Source: Chloroflexota bacterium
GTDB taxonomy: Bacteria; Chloroflexota; Anaerolineae; Aggregatilineales; Phototrophicaceae
Direction: 5' to 3'
Length of the DNA stretch: 64,000 nt
Assembly: GCA_026706395.1 (NCBI GenBank)
Contig: JAPOYU010000064.1
Coordinates: 13,275 to 77,274 of the forward strand
Within the stretch, counting starts at the first letter, position 1, and each line of letters begins with the position of its first letter. Shown in pieces: positions 18,136 through 26,504 of the stretch. Under the pieces are notes generated by a model, which had not been told where the DNA came from, did not search any database, and worked only from the letters and a program-made list of their open reading frames with translations. A program made the translations under genes and the position numbers.

Positions 18136-19554
18136 ATGCATGGAGAAAGGCAATCGTCCTTGAAGCACTCTCGCAGACTCTTTCGTCGCCGTCTGCTCAT
18201 TCCAGTCTTGCTATTCGGCTTGCTTTTCCTGCATAGCGCTGGGTCAGTCTTCGCCGAGACAACCGAAGAGCCTAGCGCCGGAGTCAACTCCTTTATCCCG
18301 TTGATGTTCGCTCTGGGCATCATATTGCTGGCGTCGCGAACGGGCGGCGCCATCGCCCGTCACCTCAATCAACCACGCGTCCTCGGGCAACTCATCGTCG
18401 GGGTCATCCTGGGACCCACCGTCCTCGACATGTTGCATTGGGGCATCCTTCAGGGCGTCGACCTGCAGCATACGATTAAGGAGTTCGCCGAGCTTGGCGT
18501 CCTGTTGCTGATGTTCAATATCGGCCTGGAAGTCCACCTAAGCGAACTGGTCAAAGTGGGCAAAGTGGCAGTCTTTGCTGGCATCTTGGGTGTCGTGGTG
18601 CCGGTCGCCTTTACTATCATCGTGCTTATTCCGACCGGGCATGATTGGTTCCCCGCTCTCTTCGCCGGCGTGACGCTTGCCGCGACTTCCGTCAGCATCT
18701 CCGCCCAAGTCCTGCTGGAATTGGGTTATCTGCATACAAAAGAGGGAAACGCCCTGTTGGCAACCGCATTGATCGATGATGTGCTGGCGATCCTGGCGGT
18801 GTCGCTGACGCTGGTGCTGGCGGGCGCTGGCAGCGCGGGCGAAAGCGCCGACTTCGGCCAATTGCTCCTCATCATCGTGCAGATGGCCGCCTACATCGCC
18901 ATCGCCTTCCTGCTGGCCTGGTACGTGCTGCCAAAAGCAATGATCTGGATCCAACGGCGACCACAGCTGTCACAAGCCTACGGCATACCGATATTCGCTC
19001 TGATATGCGCGCTGCTTTTCGGCTGGTCAGCCGAGTATCTTGGCGGCGTTGCGGCCATAACAGGCGCCTTCATCGCCGGCGTCGGTCTCAGCAAGCTGCC
19101 AATGGCCGGCATGAAACATGAAATAGAGCAGACGATGAGCCACCTGGCCTATGTCTTTCTCGTGCCCATCTTCTTCGTTGATGTCGGCCTGGAGACCGAT
19201 CTCGGCAACTTCCCGTTGGATGCCCTGCCCTTTATGCTCCTGCTCCTGCTGATGGCGGTAGTCAGCAAGGTCTTCGGCGCCGGATTTGGCGCGCGCATGG
19301 GCGGGTTCAATATGCGCGAATCTCTCCGAGTAGGCGTCTGCATGGTGTCGCGCGGTGAAGTCGGCCTGATCATCATTTCTATCGGCTTGTCGAGCGGCAT
19401 ACTCGATAGCAGCAGCGAACTCTACGCGTCGCTCTTTATGGTTATCCTATTGACAACCGTCCTGACGCCGCCAATGGTGCGCTGGGTTTTCCAAGGCAAG
19501 AACCAGAACGAAATCCCCAATCCTGCGCTTGCAAGCGCAGCGACAGGAGACTGA
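18136..19554 (+). CDS. Kef-type monovalent cation:proton antiporter (CPA2 family)
   Basis: Integral membrane exchanger of 472 residues with about 13 hydrophobic segments. Recognisable CPA2 features are LNQPRVLGQLIVGVILGP, the LLMFNIGLEV segment with its acidic residue, and ATALIDDVLAILAV, which holds the paired aspartates of the ion-binding site. The C-terminal RCK/TrkA-N domain of classical KefB/KefC is absent: the protein ends shortly after the last membrane segment. A predicted signal-like first helix is present. Start choice is open: the ATG at 18136 lacks a ribosome site, while an in-frame TTG at 18160 follows GGAGAAAGG. The next gene, six bases downstream, encodes a PII-like protein that may take the place of the missing regulatory domain. 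Confidence 0.9.
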   Translation: MHGERQSSLKHSRRLFRRRLLIPVLLFGLLFLHSAGSVFAETTEEPSAGVNSFIPLMFALGIILLASRTGGAIARHLNQPRVLGQLIVGVILGPTVLDMLHWGILQGVDLQHTIKEFAELGVLLLMFNIGLEVHLSELVKVGKVAVFAGILGVVVPVAFTIIVLIPTGHDWFPALFAGVTLAATSVSISAQVLLELGYLHTKEGNALLATALIDDVLAILAVSLTLVLAGAGSAGESADFGQLLLIIVQMAAYIAIAFLLAWYVLPKAMIWIQRRPQLSQAYGIPIFALICALLFGWSAEYLGGVAAITGAFIAGVGLSKLPMAGMKHEIEQTMSHLAYVFLVPIFFVDVGLETDLGNFPLDALPFMLLLLLMAVVSKVFGAGFGARMGGFNMRESLRVGVCMVSRGEVGLIIISIGLSSGILDSSSELYASLFMVILLTTVLTPPMVRWVFQGKNQNEIPNPALASAATGD

Positions 19555-19559
19555 ATATA

Positions 19560-19952
19560 ATGAAACTGATCATCCTCATCACTTCCAATGTAGAAAATGG
19601 CCTGGATGTCGCGGTTCGCTGGCAAGAGGCGGGCGCGCCTGGCGTCACCGTCCTCAAGAGCTTCGGACTCTACAGCTTGCAGCGCAAGATGATGGGGGAT
19701 AGTTTGGAAGTGCCGCTCCACATCGCCAGCTCCATGACCAGCATGATGGCATATGTCCTGCGCGAGATGGAACTCAACAATCATGTCCTGCTGTCGGTCG
19801 TGCCCGAAGACCTGGTCGCCACCCTGTTGGAAGAAGCCCGCGCCGTTATGGGGGACTTGCTCGAGCCAAATCACGGCGTGGCCTTCGTCGTGCCTCTCGA
19901 TCAGGCGATCGGCGTACGCTCGCCTGACAGCGCTAGCGACAATAGCGCCTAG
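19560..19952 (+). CDS. PII-like small regulatory protein, partner of the Kef-type antiporter
   Basis: A 130-residue protein with a ferredoxin-like pattern. The first strand (KLIILITS) leads to a helix and GAPGVTVLKSFGL, which parallels the beta2 region of PII signalling proteins (G-V-x-x-x-x-V-x-G-F/G). The last part, GVAFVVPLDQAIGVRSP, parallels the PII segment ending in an R-T/S motif. The central T-loop region is atypical. The assignment rests on pattern, not on a clear signature, so it is a hypothesis. The six-base gap to the antiporter gene implies translational coupling and a regulatory role for transport. The substrate effector is unknown. Confidence 0.6.
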   Translation: MKLIILITSNVENGLDVAVRWQEAGAPGVTVLKSFGLYSLQRKMMGDSLEVPLHIASSMTSMMAYVLREMELNNHVLLSVVPEDLVATLLEEARAVMGDLLEPNHGVAFVVPLDQAIGVRSPDSASDNSA

Positions 19953-19967
19953 AACATCATCTCCCTC

Positions 19968-19997
19968 TTGAGCTTGATGCCCGTCATACGTTATGAT
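19968..19997 (+). promoter_or_regulatory. Candidate promoter of tRNA-Gln
   Basis: TTGAGC (19968-19973), an 18-base spacer and TATGAT (19992-19997) sit about a dozen bases before the mature 5' end of the tRNA. Confidence 0.55.
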
Positions 19998-20008
19998 TGC
20001 CCACGCCT

Positions 20009-20081
20009 AGGGAAGTAGCTCAATCGGCAGAGCAGGTGCCTTTGGAGCACAAGGTTAAAGGTTCGAGTCCTTTCTTCCCTG
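20009..20081 (+). tRNA. tRNA-Gln (anticodon TTG)
   Basis: Full cloverleaf by hand folding. The acceptor stem is AGGGAAG (20009-20015) pairing with CTTCCCT (20074-20080), with discriminator G20081. The D stem is GCTC/GAGC. The anticodon loop is CTTTGGA with TTG at 20042-20044. The variable loop has five bases. The T stem is AAAGG/CCTTT with loop TTCGAGT. The first anticodon-stem pair is a G-A mismatch. CCA is not encoded. A1-T72 and G73 also occur in tRNA-Trp, but the anticodon is TTG, not CCA. Confidence 0.9.
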
Positions 20082-20095
20082 TCGGCTTAACGCCA

Positions 20096-20117
20096 AGAGC
20101 CCGTTCCCGCGGGCTCT
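20096..20117 (+). terminator. Rho-independent terminator after tRNA-Gln
   Basis: An eight-pair GC-rich stem (AGAGCCCG / CGGGCTCT) with a six-base loop is followed by GCGTTTTCC. It lies 14 bases after the tRNA and just before the convergent dioxygenase gene. Confidence 0.8.
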
Positions 20118-20141
20118 GCGTTTTCCCGAGCTGACTGAGTT

Positions 20142-20876
20142 TCATGCGGACCTCGAGGGCGGATGGAAGTCGAAGGTCAATATGCTGCGTATCGCCCCAT
20201 GCCCCGGGGCGATCGGTCGTATCGGCGCGGCCTCATGCCACAGGCGCGCATCATGGAAGAGATAGCTGTCCATCACCTGATTTAGGCGAAACGTGGAGCG
20301 CAAGTTTCTGTCATCGTCATAAATCGACACGTCTCCACCCTGCGCATTAACCAGCTCCGCCAAGTGCACTGTGACATATTCCGCCCCATCGCGATGGATT
20401 CCCTCGGGACTTGGCTGCCCCATTTCGCTCTCATTCGCAGTGACGCGGATTAAGTGCGCATGCACTTCCCAGTCACCCGCCCTCGTCGATTCGTCCAGGG
20501 GAAACTGACGGAAATCAAAGCGAATCAACTCCCGCAGAAACTCGTTTTCAAACGTGCTATCCAACAATGGCGCGAACTTGCGGACGAAGCCCCCCGTTAC
20601 ACGATTGACTTCCGCACTCTGATAGTAGTCTTCATGCGGAAGAGGAGTCAGCGCGTCGCTTTCCGGAAAGAAAGAAAAACGACCATAGCGCCTGAACCGA
20701 TACCTGCCCCCTCCCGGCAAGTATTCGTCCGGGGGAAGGTCGCTGTAATCGATCGAGAGACTCAACCACTCCTGCCGCATTTCCTCCGAGATTTCCAATT
20801 CCTCGGCGCGCAGGAGGCAGTAACCCATTGTGCGCAATTCCGACGCTATATCGCGAAGGCACTCAATGCTTGTCAT
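20142..20876 (-). CDS. 2-oxoglutarate/Fe(II)-dependent dioxygenase (2OG-Fe_Oxy_2, BsmA/IDO-like)
   Basis: A 244-residue non-heme iron oxygenase. The iron-binding facial triad is His161 and Asp163 in EGIHRDGAEYV and a distal His214 in RLWHEA. The 2-oxoglutarate-binding Arg is likely Arg230 (GAIRSILTFDF). The GIHRDG...N-x-GGD spacing is that of the family whose studied members hydroxylate free L-amino acids such as isoleucine. It overlaps the upstream aminotransferase gene by ATGA and is the last gene of a three-gene operon, so its substrate is probably an amino acid or the product of its partners. The exact substrate is not predictable from sequence. Confidence 0.82.
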   Translation of the reverse strand: MTSIECLRDIASELRTMGYCLLRAEELEISEEMRQEWLSLSIDYSDLPPDEYLPGGGRYRFRRYGRFSFFPESDALTPLPHEDYYQSAEVNRVTGGFVRKFAPLLDSTFENEFLRELIRFDFRQFPLDESTRAGDWEVHAHLIRVTANESEMGQPSPEGIHRDGAEYVTVHLAELVNAQGGDVSIYDDDRNLRSTFRLNQVMDSYLFHDARLWHEAAPIRPIAPGHGAIRSILTFDFHPPSRSA

Positions 20877-22045
20877 GATCCGCTACGGCTCATCTCGCTG
20901 ATGAGTTCGCCCAGAATTGTGATCCCCGCACGCAAATCGTCCAGCGGAACGAAACTAAAAGACAGGCGGAGATGATGCAATCCGTCTTCGGGCTCCACAA
21001 AGAATCCAGTACCGGGTGCGAAATACACATTCTCCGCCCGCGCTCTCGTCGCCAGGTCATCGACGCGCGCCGACCGCGGCAATCGCAGCCAAATGAAATA
21101 GCCCCCCTTCGGTCGCGTGTACGTCGCTCCGGCAGGCATCGCGGATTCCAAAGCGCGCAAGGCAGTATCGCGCCGTTCTCGATATTGCCCGCGCAGCCAG
21201 CGGACATGCGCCTCCCATGCCCCACTGAGGCAGTATTGCGCCACGATTGCGGCGGTGAACGGATTCGCCCCGCCACCCATCGTCAGCACACCGCCCCCGA
21301 CGAAACCTGCGATCCGCTCTGCCGGACCAATCAACCAGCCTATGCGCAACCCCGGCGCCAGCGTCTTGGAAAACGTACCGATGCGCAGGACATTGTCGCC
21401 GCCGCCCATGGCAAAGAAGCTCGGCGGCAGCTCGCCTTCGAAACGGATGTCGCTGTACACATCGTCTTCGACAATAACAAACCCATAGCGCCGGCTAAGG
21501 TCGATGACAGCCAGCCGGCGATCCTCCGGCATGGTAATGCCCGATGGATTCTGGAAGTTCGGCACCACATAATAGAACTTAGGCGCGCGCCCAGCGGATT
21601 CGAGCTCGGCCAGCGTCCGCTCAAGCTCAGCGATAACGATGCCGCCCTCATCGATCGGCACATCACGCAGGTCCAACCGATGGTCACGGAAAATATGCAG
21701 CGCGTCTCGATACGACGGCGCATCCACCAGCACGATATCGCCCGCCTGCGTCAACTGGTCGCAAATCATATCGACGCCCCAGGTCGAGCCGCCGACGATC
21801 ATCAGATTCTCGCGACTGATGTCTAGCTTTTCTTCCCGCTTTAGACGTTCGACGAGGAAATCGATCAGTTCCCGGTTGCCCTGCTCATCGCCATAGTTGA
21901 AGAGCCGCGTAATGCCCTGGCCAGGCCAGACGGACTCGACCGTTTTCCGTATGCCGTCGATAGGCAGCAGGTCAACTGAAGGGTGCCCGGCAAACAGCGG
22001 AATGCTGCCGGCGACGACGCCTTGTGGACTTGCTTCCAGGTTCAT
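20873..22045 (-). CDS. PLP-dependent class I/II aminotransferase (MocR-core/LysN-like)
   Basis: Fold-type I aminotransferase of 390 residues. The PLP lysine is Lys227 in RIGTFSKTLAPGLRIGWL. Other cofactor contacts are Asn166 in NFQNPSG, Asp194/Asp195 in VIVEDDVYSDIRF and Tyr197. The closest functional relatives are 2-aminoadipate/aromatic transaminases and the enzymatic core of MocR regulators, but no GntR helix-turn-helix is present. Its ATG directly follows the TAG of the amidohydrolase and its end overlaps the dioxygenase start, so the three genes are translationally coupled. It could convert the amino acid released by the amidohydrolase, or form the amino acid that the dioxygenase hydroxylates. 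Confidence 0.88.
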   Translation of the reverse strand: MNLEASPQGVVAGSIPLFAGHPSVDLLPIDGIRKTVESVWPGQGITRLFNYGDEQGNRELIDFLVERLKREEKLDISRENLMIVGGSTWGVDMICDQLTQAGDIVLVDAPSYRDALHIFRDHRLDLRDVPIDEGGIVIAELERTLAELESAGRAPKFYYVVPNFQNPSGITMPEDRRLAVIDLSRRYGFVIVEDDVYSDIRFEGELPPSFFAMGGGDNVLRIGTFSKTLAPGLRIGWLIGPAERIAGFVGGGVLTMGGGANPFTAAIVAQYCLSGAWEAHVRWLRGQYRERRDTALRALESAMPAGATYTRPKGGYFIWLRLPRSARVDDLATRARAENVYFAPGTGFFVEPEDGLHHLRLSFSFVPLDDLRAGITILGELISEMSRSGS

Positions 22046-23464
22046 CTATTTGGGCGTGGCGCCCGGCGGCAGCGGCGTGACGTATGCCCTTCCAGCCCGC
22101 GCCCGCTCAAACTCAGCTTTCGCGGCATGCAGTACGTCCGGCTTCGTCAAGAGATCCAGCCCCGCCAACGCCATTGCCTTCGCCGCGAAGATCATTCCCT
22201 TCGCGCCGATGCTCGAGCCGGAAGACGCCACCGTCTGCCAACTGTGCCCCGGCGTCCCCAGCGGCCAGCATGTCGTCGTGATCTGTGCTGTCGGCGTGAT
22301 CCAACTGACATCCGCGACCTCGGTTGAGCCACTTATCAGCGGCGGCGTTGGCGAATGCGGGAAGACGCCCTCCCACAACGGGTCGTCCAGGGCCGCCGGC
22401 TCAAGCGGGACGCTCGTCGAAAGCTGTAGCCGGTCGAAGCCCCGCTGCACCGAGCCCTCAGGGAAGCTCGCCTGTAATTCCCGCGCGAACTGACGCTCCT
22501 GATCGGTGAATCGCATATCGTCAACTTCCGCCATCTTTGCATGGAGCAAATCGGAAATGATGTCATTCGGAAGCATGTCATAGCAGCCGGTGATGAATTC
22601 AATCTCGTGCCGCGTACCGCTCATCAGCGCCGCCCCCTTGGCGATATCCTGCATCCACTGATACATCTCGTCGACTTGCGCCCGTTGCGGCGCCCGCACG
22701 AAGTACCAAACCTGCGCGAAAGCCGGCACAACATTCGGCGCTTGCCCGCCGCTGGTCACCACGCTATGAATGCGTGACTCCGGCGGGACGTGTTCGCGCA
22801 TGTAATTGACGCCGGCGTCCATCAGCATCACGCCGTCCAGCGCGCTTCGGCCCAGCCAGGGCGAGCTGCCCGCATGCGCCGACACGCCATAGAAATTGAC
22901 CTTGAAGGAATTCATCGCCAACGTCGAGCCATTCCAGGTGATATTGGTATCGCTCGGGTGCCAGGTTATCGCCGCGTCCAAGTCGTCAAAGACGCCGTCG
23001 CGCGCCATAAACGTCTTGCCTACCAAGGTCTCCTCCGCCGGGCAGCCATAAAAGCGAATCCTGCCCTCGACCCCACCCCGCTCCATCGCCGCCTTCAAGG
23101 CCATCACCGAGCCCATGCAAGCCGTGCCATAAAGATTATGACCGCAGCCATGGCCCGGCCCGCCCGATTCAAGCGGCGATCTCTCGCTCGATAAGTCTTG
23201 CGACAAGCCAGGCAAGGCATCGTACTCGCCCAGAAAACCGATAATCGGCGCACCGCTGCCCCACTCCGCGATGAAGGCGGTGGGCATGCCGCCCGCGCCC
23301 CAACCGATCGAGAAGCCTTCCGCTTCAAGCTTTTTCGCCAGCAGCTTGGAAGCGAATTCTTCTTGCAAGGCCACCTGCGGACGATCCCAGATTTCCTTGG
23401 CAATATACGTCAACTCTTCGTCCTTGTCTCGGATATGCTCAAGGATGATGTCTTTGGCGTCCAT
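22046..23464 (-). CDS. M20D amidohydrolase (AbgB/aminobenzoyl-glutamate hydrolase-like)
   Basis: Zinc-dependent amidohydrolase of 472 residues. The metal-binding motif GPGHGCGHNL occupies the first third and CPAEETLVGK supplies the catalytic acidic residues. The dimerisation domain (about residues 190-310) is followed by a return to the catalytic domain, with STEVADVSWITP. Characterised AbgB-type members hydrolyse p-aminobenzoyl-glutamate, and other M20D enzymes remove acyl groups from amino acids. It is the first gene of the operon with aminotransferase and dioxygenase. The ATG follows GGAGGGCC. Confidence 0.87.
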   Translation of the reverse strand: MDAKDIILEHIRDKDEELTYIAKEIWDRPQVALQEEFASKLLAKKLEAEGFSIGWGAGGMPTAFIAEWGSGAPIIGFLGEYDALPGLSQDLSSERSPLESGGPGHGCGHNLYGTACMGSVMALKAAMERGGVEGRIRFYGCPAEETLVGKTFMARDGVFDDLDAAITWHPSDTNITWNGSTLAMNSFKVNFYGVSAHAGSSPWLGRSALDGVMLMDAGVNYMREHVPPESRIHSVVTSGGQAPNVVPAFAQVWYFVRAPQRAQVDEMYQWMQDIAKGAALMSGTRHEIEFITGCYDMLPNDIISDLLHAKMAEVDDMRFTDQERQFARELQASFPEGSVQRGFDRLQLSTSVPLEPAALDDPLWEGVFPHSPTPPLISGSTEVADVSWITPTAQITTTCWPLGTPGHSWQTVASSGSSIGAKGMIFAAKAMALAGLDLLTKPDVLHAAKAEFERARAGRAYVTPLPPGATPK

Positions 23465-23781
23465 CGGCCCTCCTCCGCTTCAGCCACACGATCTCGCTCG
23501 AAGCTTAACGCATTCAGGGGCGATTTTGTAGAGAGCGTAGTCCGCGCCGAACAGATGCCTGATACTTACTCAGGCTCAGGAGCAAGCGCCGGGCCCTTTC
23601 AGTTGCATAAAACGAAACACCCCGCAGGGCGCGGGGTGTTGGGGGGATGGAATAAATCTGCTTATAATAAATCTAATTTCTATAAAAATCATAACAAATC
23701 GCAGTGCCTGCCGTCAACAAATTCAAACCGGATTCATGCCAAACTTTACGCAAATCTCTACTTTGTTCTGTTCCTTCGGCG
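23465..23781 (+). other. Intergenic region of 317 bases
   Basis: This stretch lies between the start of the M20D operon and the end of the fprA-like operon. It contains the strong hairpin at 23616-23640 and an AT-rich segment (about 23650-23770). The promoter of the M20D operon is expected in 23465-23600. I see no convincing gene. Confidence 0.6.
23616..23640 (-). terminator. Rho-independent terminator of the selA-M24-fprA operon
   Basis: A perfect ten-pair stem (AACACCCCGC / GCGGGGTGTT) with a five-base loop. On the minus strand it is followed by TCGTTTTATG. It lies about 140 bases after the fprA-like stop. Confidence 0.85.
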
Positions 23782-25209
23782 CTATTTCGGCGTGCCAACC
23801 ATTTCAGCCGCTTTATCCAAAGCCTCCAGCATCTCGTCGACGGTTGTGAACTTGACGCGGCTGCGTCCAATCGCGGCGCCGCGCTGAAGTTCGATCTCGT
23901 CGAGGACTTTCCAGTCGTCAAATGTGATATACGTCGGCTTCCGCGCTTCCAGCATTTCGACAACGGTATCGGCTCGGGTGTCCGATGGCTGCAGCGCCTG
24001 CCCGGCCGCCAAGTCCGCCAGAAAACATTCGACCGTCTCTATCGCATCGGGTTTGTTCGTGCCGATGATGCCGGTCGGTCCCCGCTTGATCCAGCCCACG
24101 ACATAATTGCCTTGCAGGCCTTCCCGGCCCTCATGCCGTATCAGCACGCGACCTCGATCATTCGGGATCGTGCCCCAGCGGTCATAAAACGGCACATCCG
24201 GCAGCGGCACGCCTCGATAGCCCACCGAACGGAAGACCATATCGAAAGGCAGAACTTCGTATTGCCCGGTCCCGCGCGGACGCAAGTTGCCGTGCTCATC
24301 CAGGTAAAGCTCATTCTTGGCCAATTTGATCGCTTCCACCCTGTCGCTGCCAATAATCTCCGTCGGCGACACAAGAAAGCGCATGATGATACGCCTCGAT
24401 TTGCCTGTCGGTCCCCGATCGACGTAGGACTGCAGTATTTTCACATTGCGGATGGCGCTGCGGTCGCGCGCCTTCTTCAAATGGGTCGCGCTAAGTTCAT
24501 CCAGCGAGGCGTCATCGCAATCGACGATGATATCGGTATCCGCCATCTCACCCAGCTCTTTGATCTCGGGATTGCTGAATGCCGCCTGCGCCGGACCGCG
24601 CCTCCCCAGCACGTAAATCTCTTCGACCTCGCTCTGCTTGAGCGCCTCCAAGGCGTAGTCGGCGATGTCCGTCCGATACAATTCCTCCGGCGTCCGGCCC
24701 AATATCCGCGCCACATCCATCGCCACGTTGCCCACGCCGATGACCGCTACCCGCCTGATTCCGCGCAGGTCGAAGTCATAATCGTGATAATCCGGATGCC
24801 CGTTGTACCAACCGACAAACTCCGTCGCGGCGTAACTGTTCGGCAAGTCCTCTCCCGGTATGCCCAGCTTCCGGTCTGTTTGCGCGCCGGTCGCGTAAAT
24901 GACGCCCTGGTAGTGATCGCTAAGATCCAAGCGCGTCACATCGGTCCCGAATTCGATATTGCCATAAAAGCTGAAACGCTCATGGGCGGCAATGCGGCTG
25001 TACAGCTTCGTCACGGATTTGATTTTCTCGTGATCGGGCGCGACGCCGCCGCGCACCAGGCCGAACGGCGTCGGCAAACGCTCGTACATATCTACATAAA
25101 TCAGCGGCTCAGCCTGTTTCAGCAAATGGTCAGCGGCATAAAAGCCCGACGGCCCGGAGCCGATGATCGCCACTCGATTCTTGGAAGTCTTGCCTGGCGC
25201 GTCTGTCAT
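23782..25209 (-). CDS. FprA/adrenodoxin-reductase-like NADPH:ferredoxin oxidoreductase
   Basis: FAD- and NADP-binding flavoprotein of 475 residues. The FAD motif AIIGSGPSGFYAADHLL is at residues 14-30, and the NADP motif GVGNVAMDVARIL at about 160-172. The ILGRTPEELYRTDIADYALEAL and VVGWIKRGPTGIIGTNKPDA segments are hallmark sequences of the FprA/adrenodoxin reductase family, which passes electrons between NADPH and ferredoxin or P450 systems. No ferredoxin gene is adjacent. Its ATG overlaps the stop of the M24 gene by ATGA. It is the last gene before the operon terminator. Confidence 0.9.
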   Translation of the reverse strand: MTDAPGKTSKNRVAIIGSGPSGFYAADHLLKQAEPLIYVDMYERLPTPFGLVRGGVAPDHEKIKSVTKLYSRIAAHERFSFYGNIEFGTDVTRLDLSDHYQGVIYATGAQTDRKLGIPGEDLPNSYAATEFVGWYNGHPDYHDYDFDLRGIRRVAVIGVGNVAMDVARILGRTPEELYRTDIADYALEALKQSEVEEIYVLGRRGPAQAAFSNPEIKELGEMADTDIIVDCDDASLDELSATHLKKARDRSAIRNVKILQSYVDRGPTGKSRRIIMRFLVSPTEIIGSDRVEAIKLAKNELYLDEHGNLRPRGTGQYEVLPFDMVFRSVGYRGVPLPDVPFYDRWGTIPNDRGRVLIRHEGREGLQGNYVVGWIKRGPTGIIGTNKPDAIETVECFLADLAAGQALQPSDTRADTVVEMLEARKPTYITFDDWKVLDEIELQRGAAIGRSRVKFTTVDEMLEALDKAAEMVGTPK

Positions 25210-26453
25210 CTGCCCAACTCGTCACCACTCTTCAACGGAATGACCAAGTCCTTGCGGAAGGGCGAAAGCGAGACCAACTGACCGCTCTCATCCACGACAA
25301 ACATGTCTTCCACCCGGACGCCATAGCCGCGCTCAGGATAATACAAGCCGGGTTCGATGGTCAAGATATTGCCAATCTGAAAGACATCGTCCCGCCGCAA
25401 ATGGCTGATTGACGGACCTTCATGAATCTCAATGCCGACCCCGTGACCCAGACTATGCAGGTAGCCTTCCATCGTGGCCGGTTCAGAACGCGACGTGGCA
25501 TGGCCCTCGCTCTCGAAATGATCCAAAACCGCCTCCTGCATCAAATGCGTCGGCTTTCCCATCCCGAAAGTCTCCACCGCGATGTCAAAGGCTTCCATCA
25601 CCGTGTCATAGTCCGCCCGAACCTCGGACGGCGCATATCCGATGCACCAGGTCCGCGTCATATCGTGGTGATACCCGCCCCCCAACTCGCGCGGGAAAAG
25701 ATCGAACACGATCGTCTGCCCCAAGCGCAGCGGCATATCAGCCTCGCCTCGGCTATGCGGAAAGCCGCCGTCACGCCCCTGCGCGAATATCATGTTTGTG
25801 TCTTCCAGACCGCGCGCCATCAACTCACGCCGCACCAGATCCTTGATATCGCCGATGGTCGCCCGCCGCCCCTCTTCGTCCAGCAAGTAATCGCCATCCG
25901 GCCGCAGTCTGGAGATCCTCTCCCATGCCAGTTCCATAACAGCGTTTGTCCGCTCCGCCACCGACCTGATTCGCGCAATTTCGTCGGCGTCCTTAGTCAC
26001 CATGGCCTCTTCGATAAGAGTCGCCTTTTCCTCGACCACAAAAGTGTACGCCGGCAACTCCGCCTGCAGCATGCGGTAAAGCGCTATCGTCTTGTTGATC
26101 TGCCACGTGCCATACAAGCCAACCCGCCCAGCGCTCAAACCGAGGACGCCCAAGACATCTGACCAGTGCAGCCCGGTCGCCTTGATGCTGTCGCCCTCCG
26201 CATCCCTGTATCGCTCGTGATAGCCCAGTTCGACATCCGTCTTCACATCCAGGCCGCTTTTCGCCGCCTCTTCCAGTTCCATTCGGCTGCAAACCAGCAG
26301 CGCCGGCTTGTCGCGCAATTTGAATATCGTCCCATGCGTGATCTGCGCGCCGTTGCTCAGGTAATAACGCGCCGAGTTGAATTCCTCGCCGCCTGTGACG
26401 ATAATGGCGTCAAACTCGCGTTCCAGCATCAGCCGATCGATATCTGATTTCAT
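25206..26453 (-). CDS. M24 family metallopeptidase (Xaa-Pro dipeptidase-like)
   Basis: Pita-bread-fold peptidase of 415 residues. The N-terminal creatinase-like domain (residues 1-150) is followed by the catalytic domain with all five metal ligands visible: Asp in IVFDLFPR, Asp in YHHDMTRTW, His in LGHGVGIEIHEGP, Glu in LTIEPGLYY and Glu in VRVEDMFVV. Family members cut dipeptides with C-terminal proline or related substrates. The same fold also occurs in creatinases, so the substrate is not certain. It lies 51 bases after selA and overlaps the fprA-like gene. Confidence 0.88.
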   Translation of the reverse strand: MKSDIDRLMLEREFDAIIVTGGEEFNSARYYLSNGAQITHGTIFKLRDKPALLVCSRMELEEAAKSGLDVKTDVELGYHERYRDAEGDSIKATGLHWSDVLGVLGLSAGRVGLYGTWQINKTIALYRMLQAELPAYTFVVEEKATLIEEAMVTKDADEIARIRSVAERTNAVMELAWERISRLRPDGDYLLDEEGRRATIGDIKDLVRRELMARGLEDTNMIFAQGRDGGFPHSRGEADMPLRLGQTIVFDLFPRELGGGYHHDMTRTWCIGYAPSEVRADYDTVMEAFDIAVETFGMGKPTHLMQEAVLDHFESEGHATSRSEPATMEGYLHSLGHGVGIEIHEGPSISHLRRDDVFQIGNILTIEPGLYYPERGYGVRVEDMFVVDESGQLVSLSPFRKDLVIPLKSGDELGR

Positions 26454-26504
26454 AGGGTAAAGCCCCCAAATAATTCGACGGAATTGAAAATGCCGGAAGG
26501 CGAC

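Noticed and set aside
20009..20081. tRNA-Trp as identity of the tRNA
   Set aside because: The acceptor end (A1-T72, G73) would suit tRNA-Trp, but the seven-base anticodon loop places TTG, not CCA, at positions 34-36.
23704..25281. A 525-codon plus-strand frame opposite the FprA-like gene
   Set aside because: No recognisable domain; the minus strand has both nucleotide-binding motifs of the FprA family.
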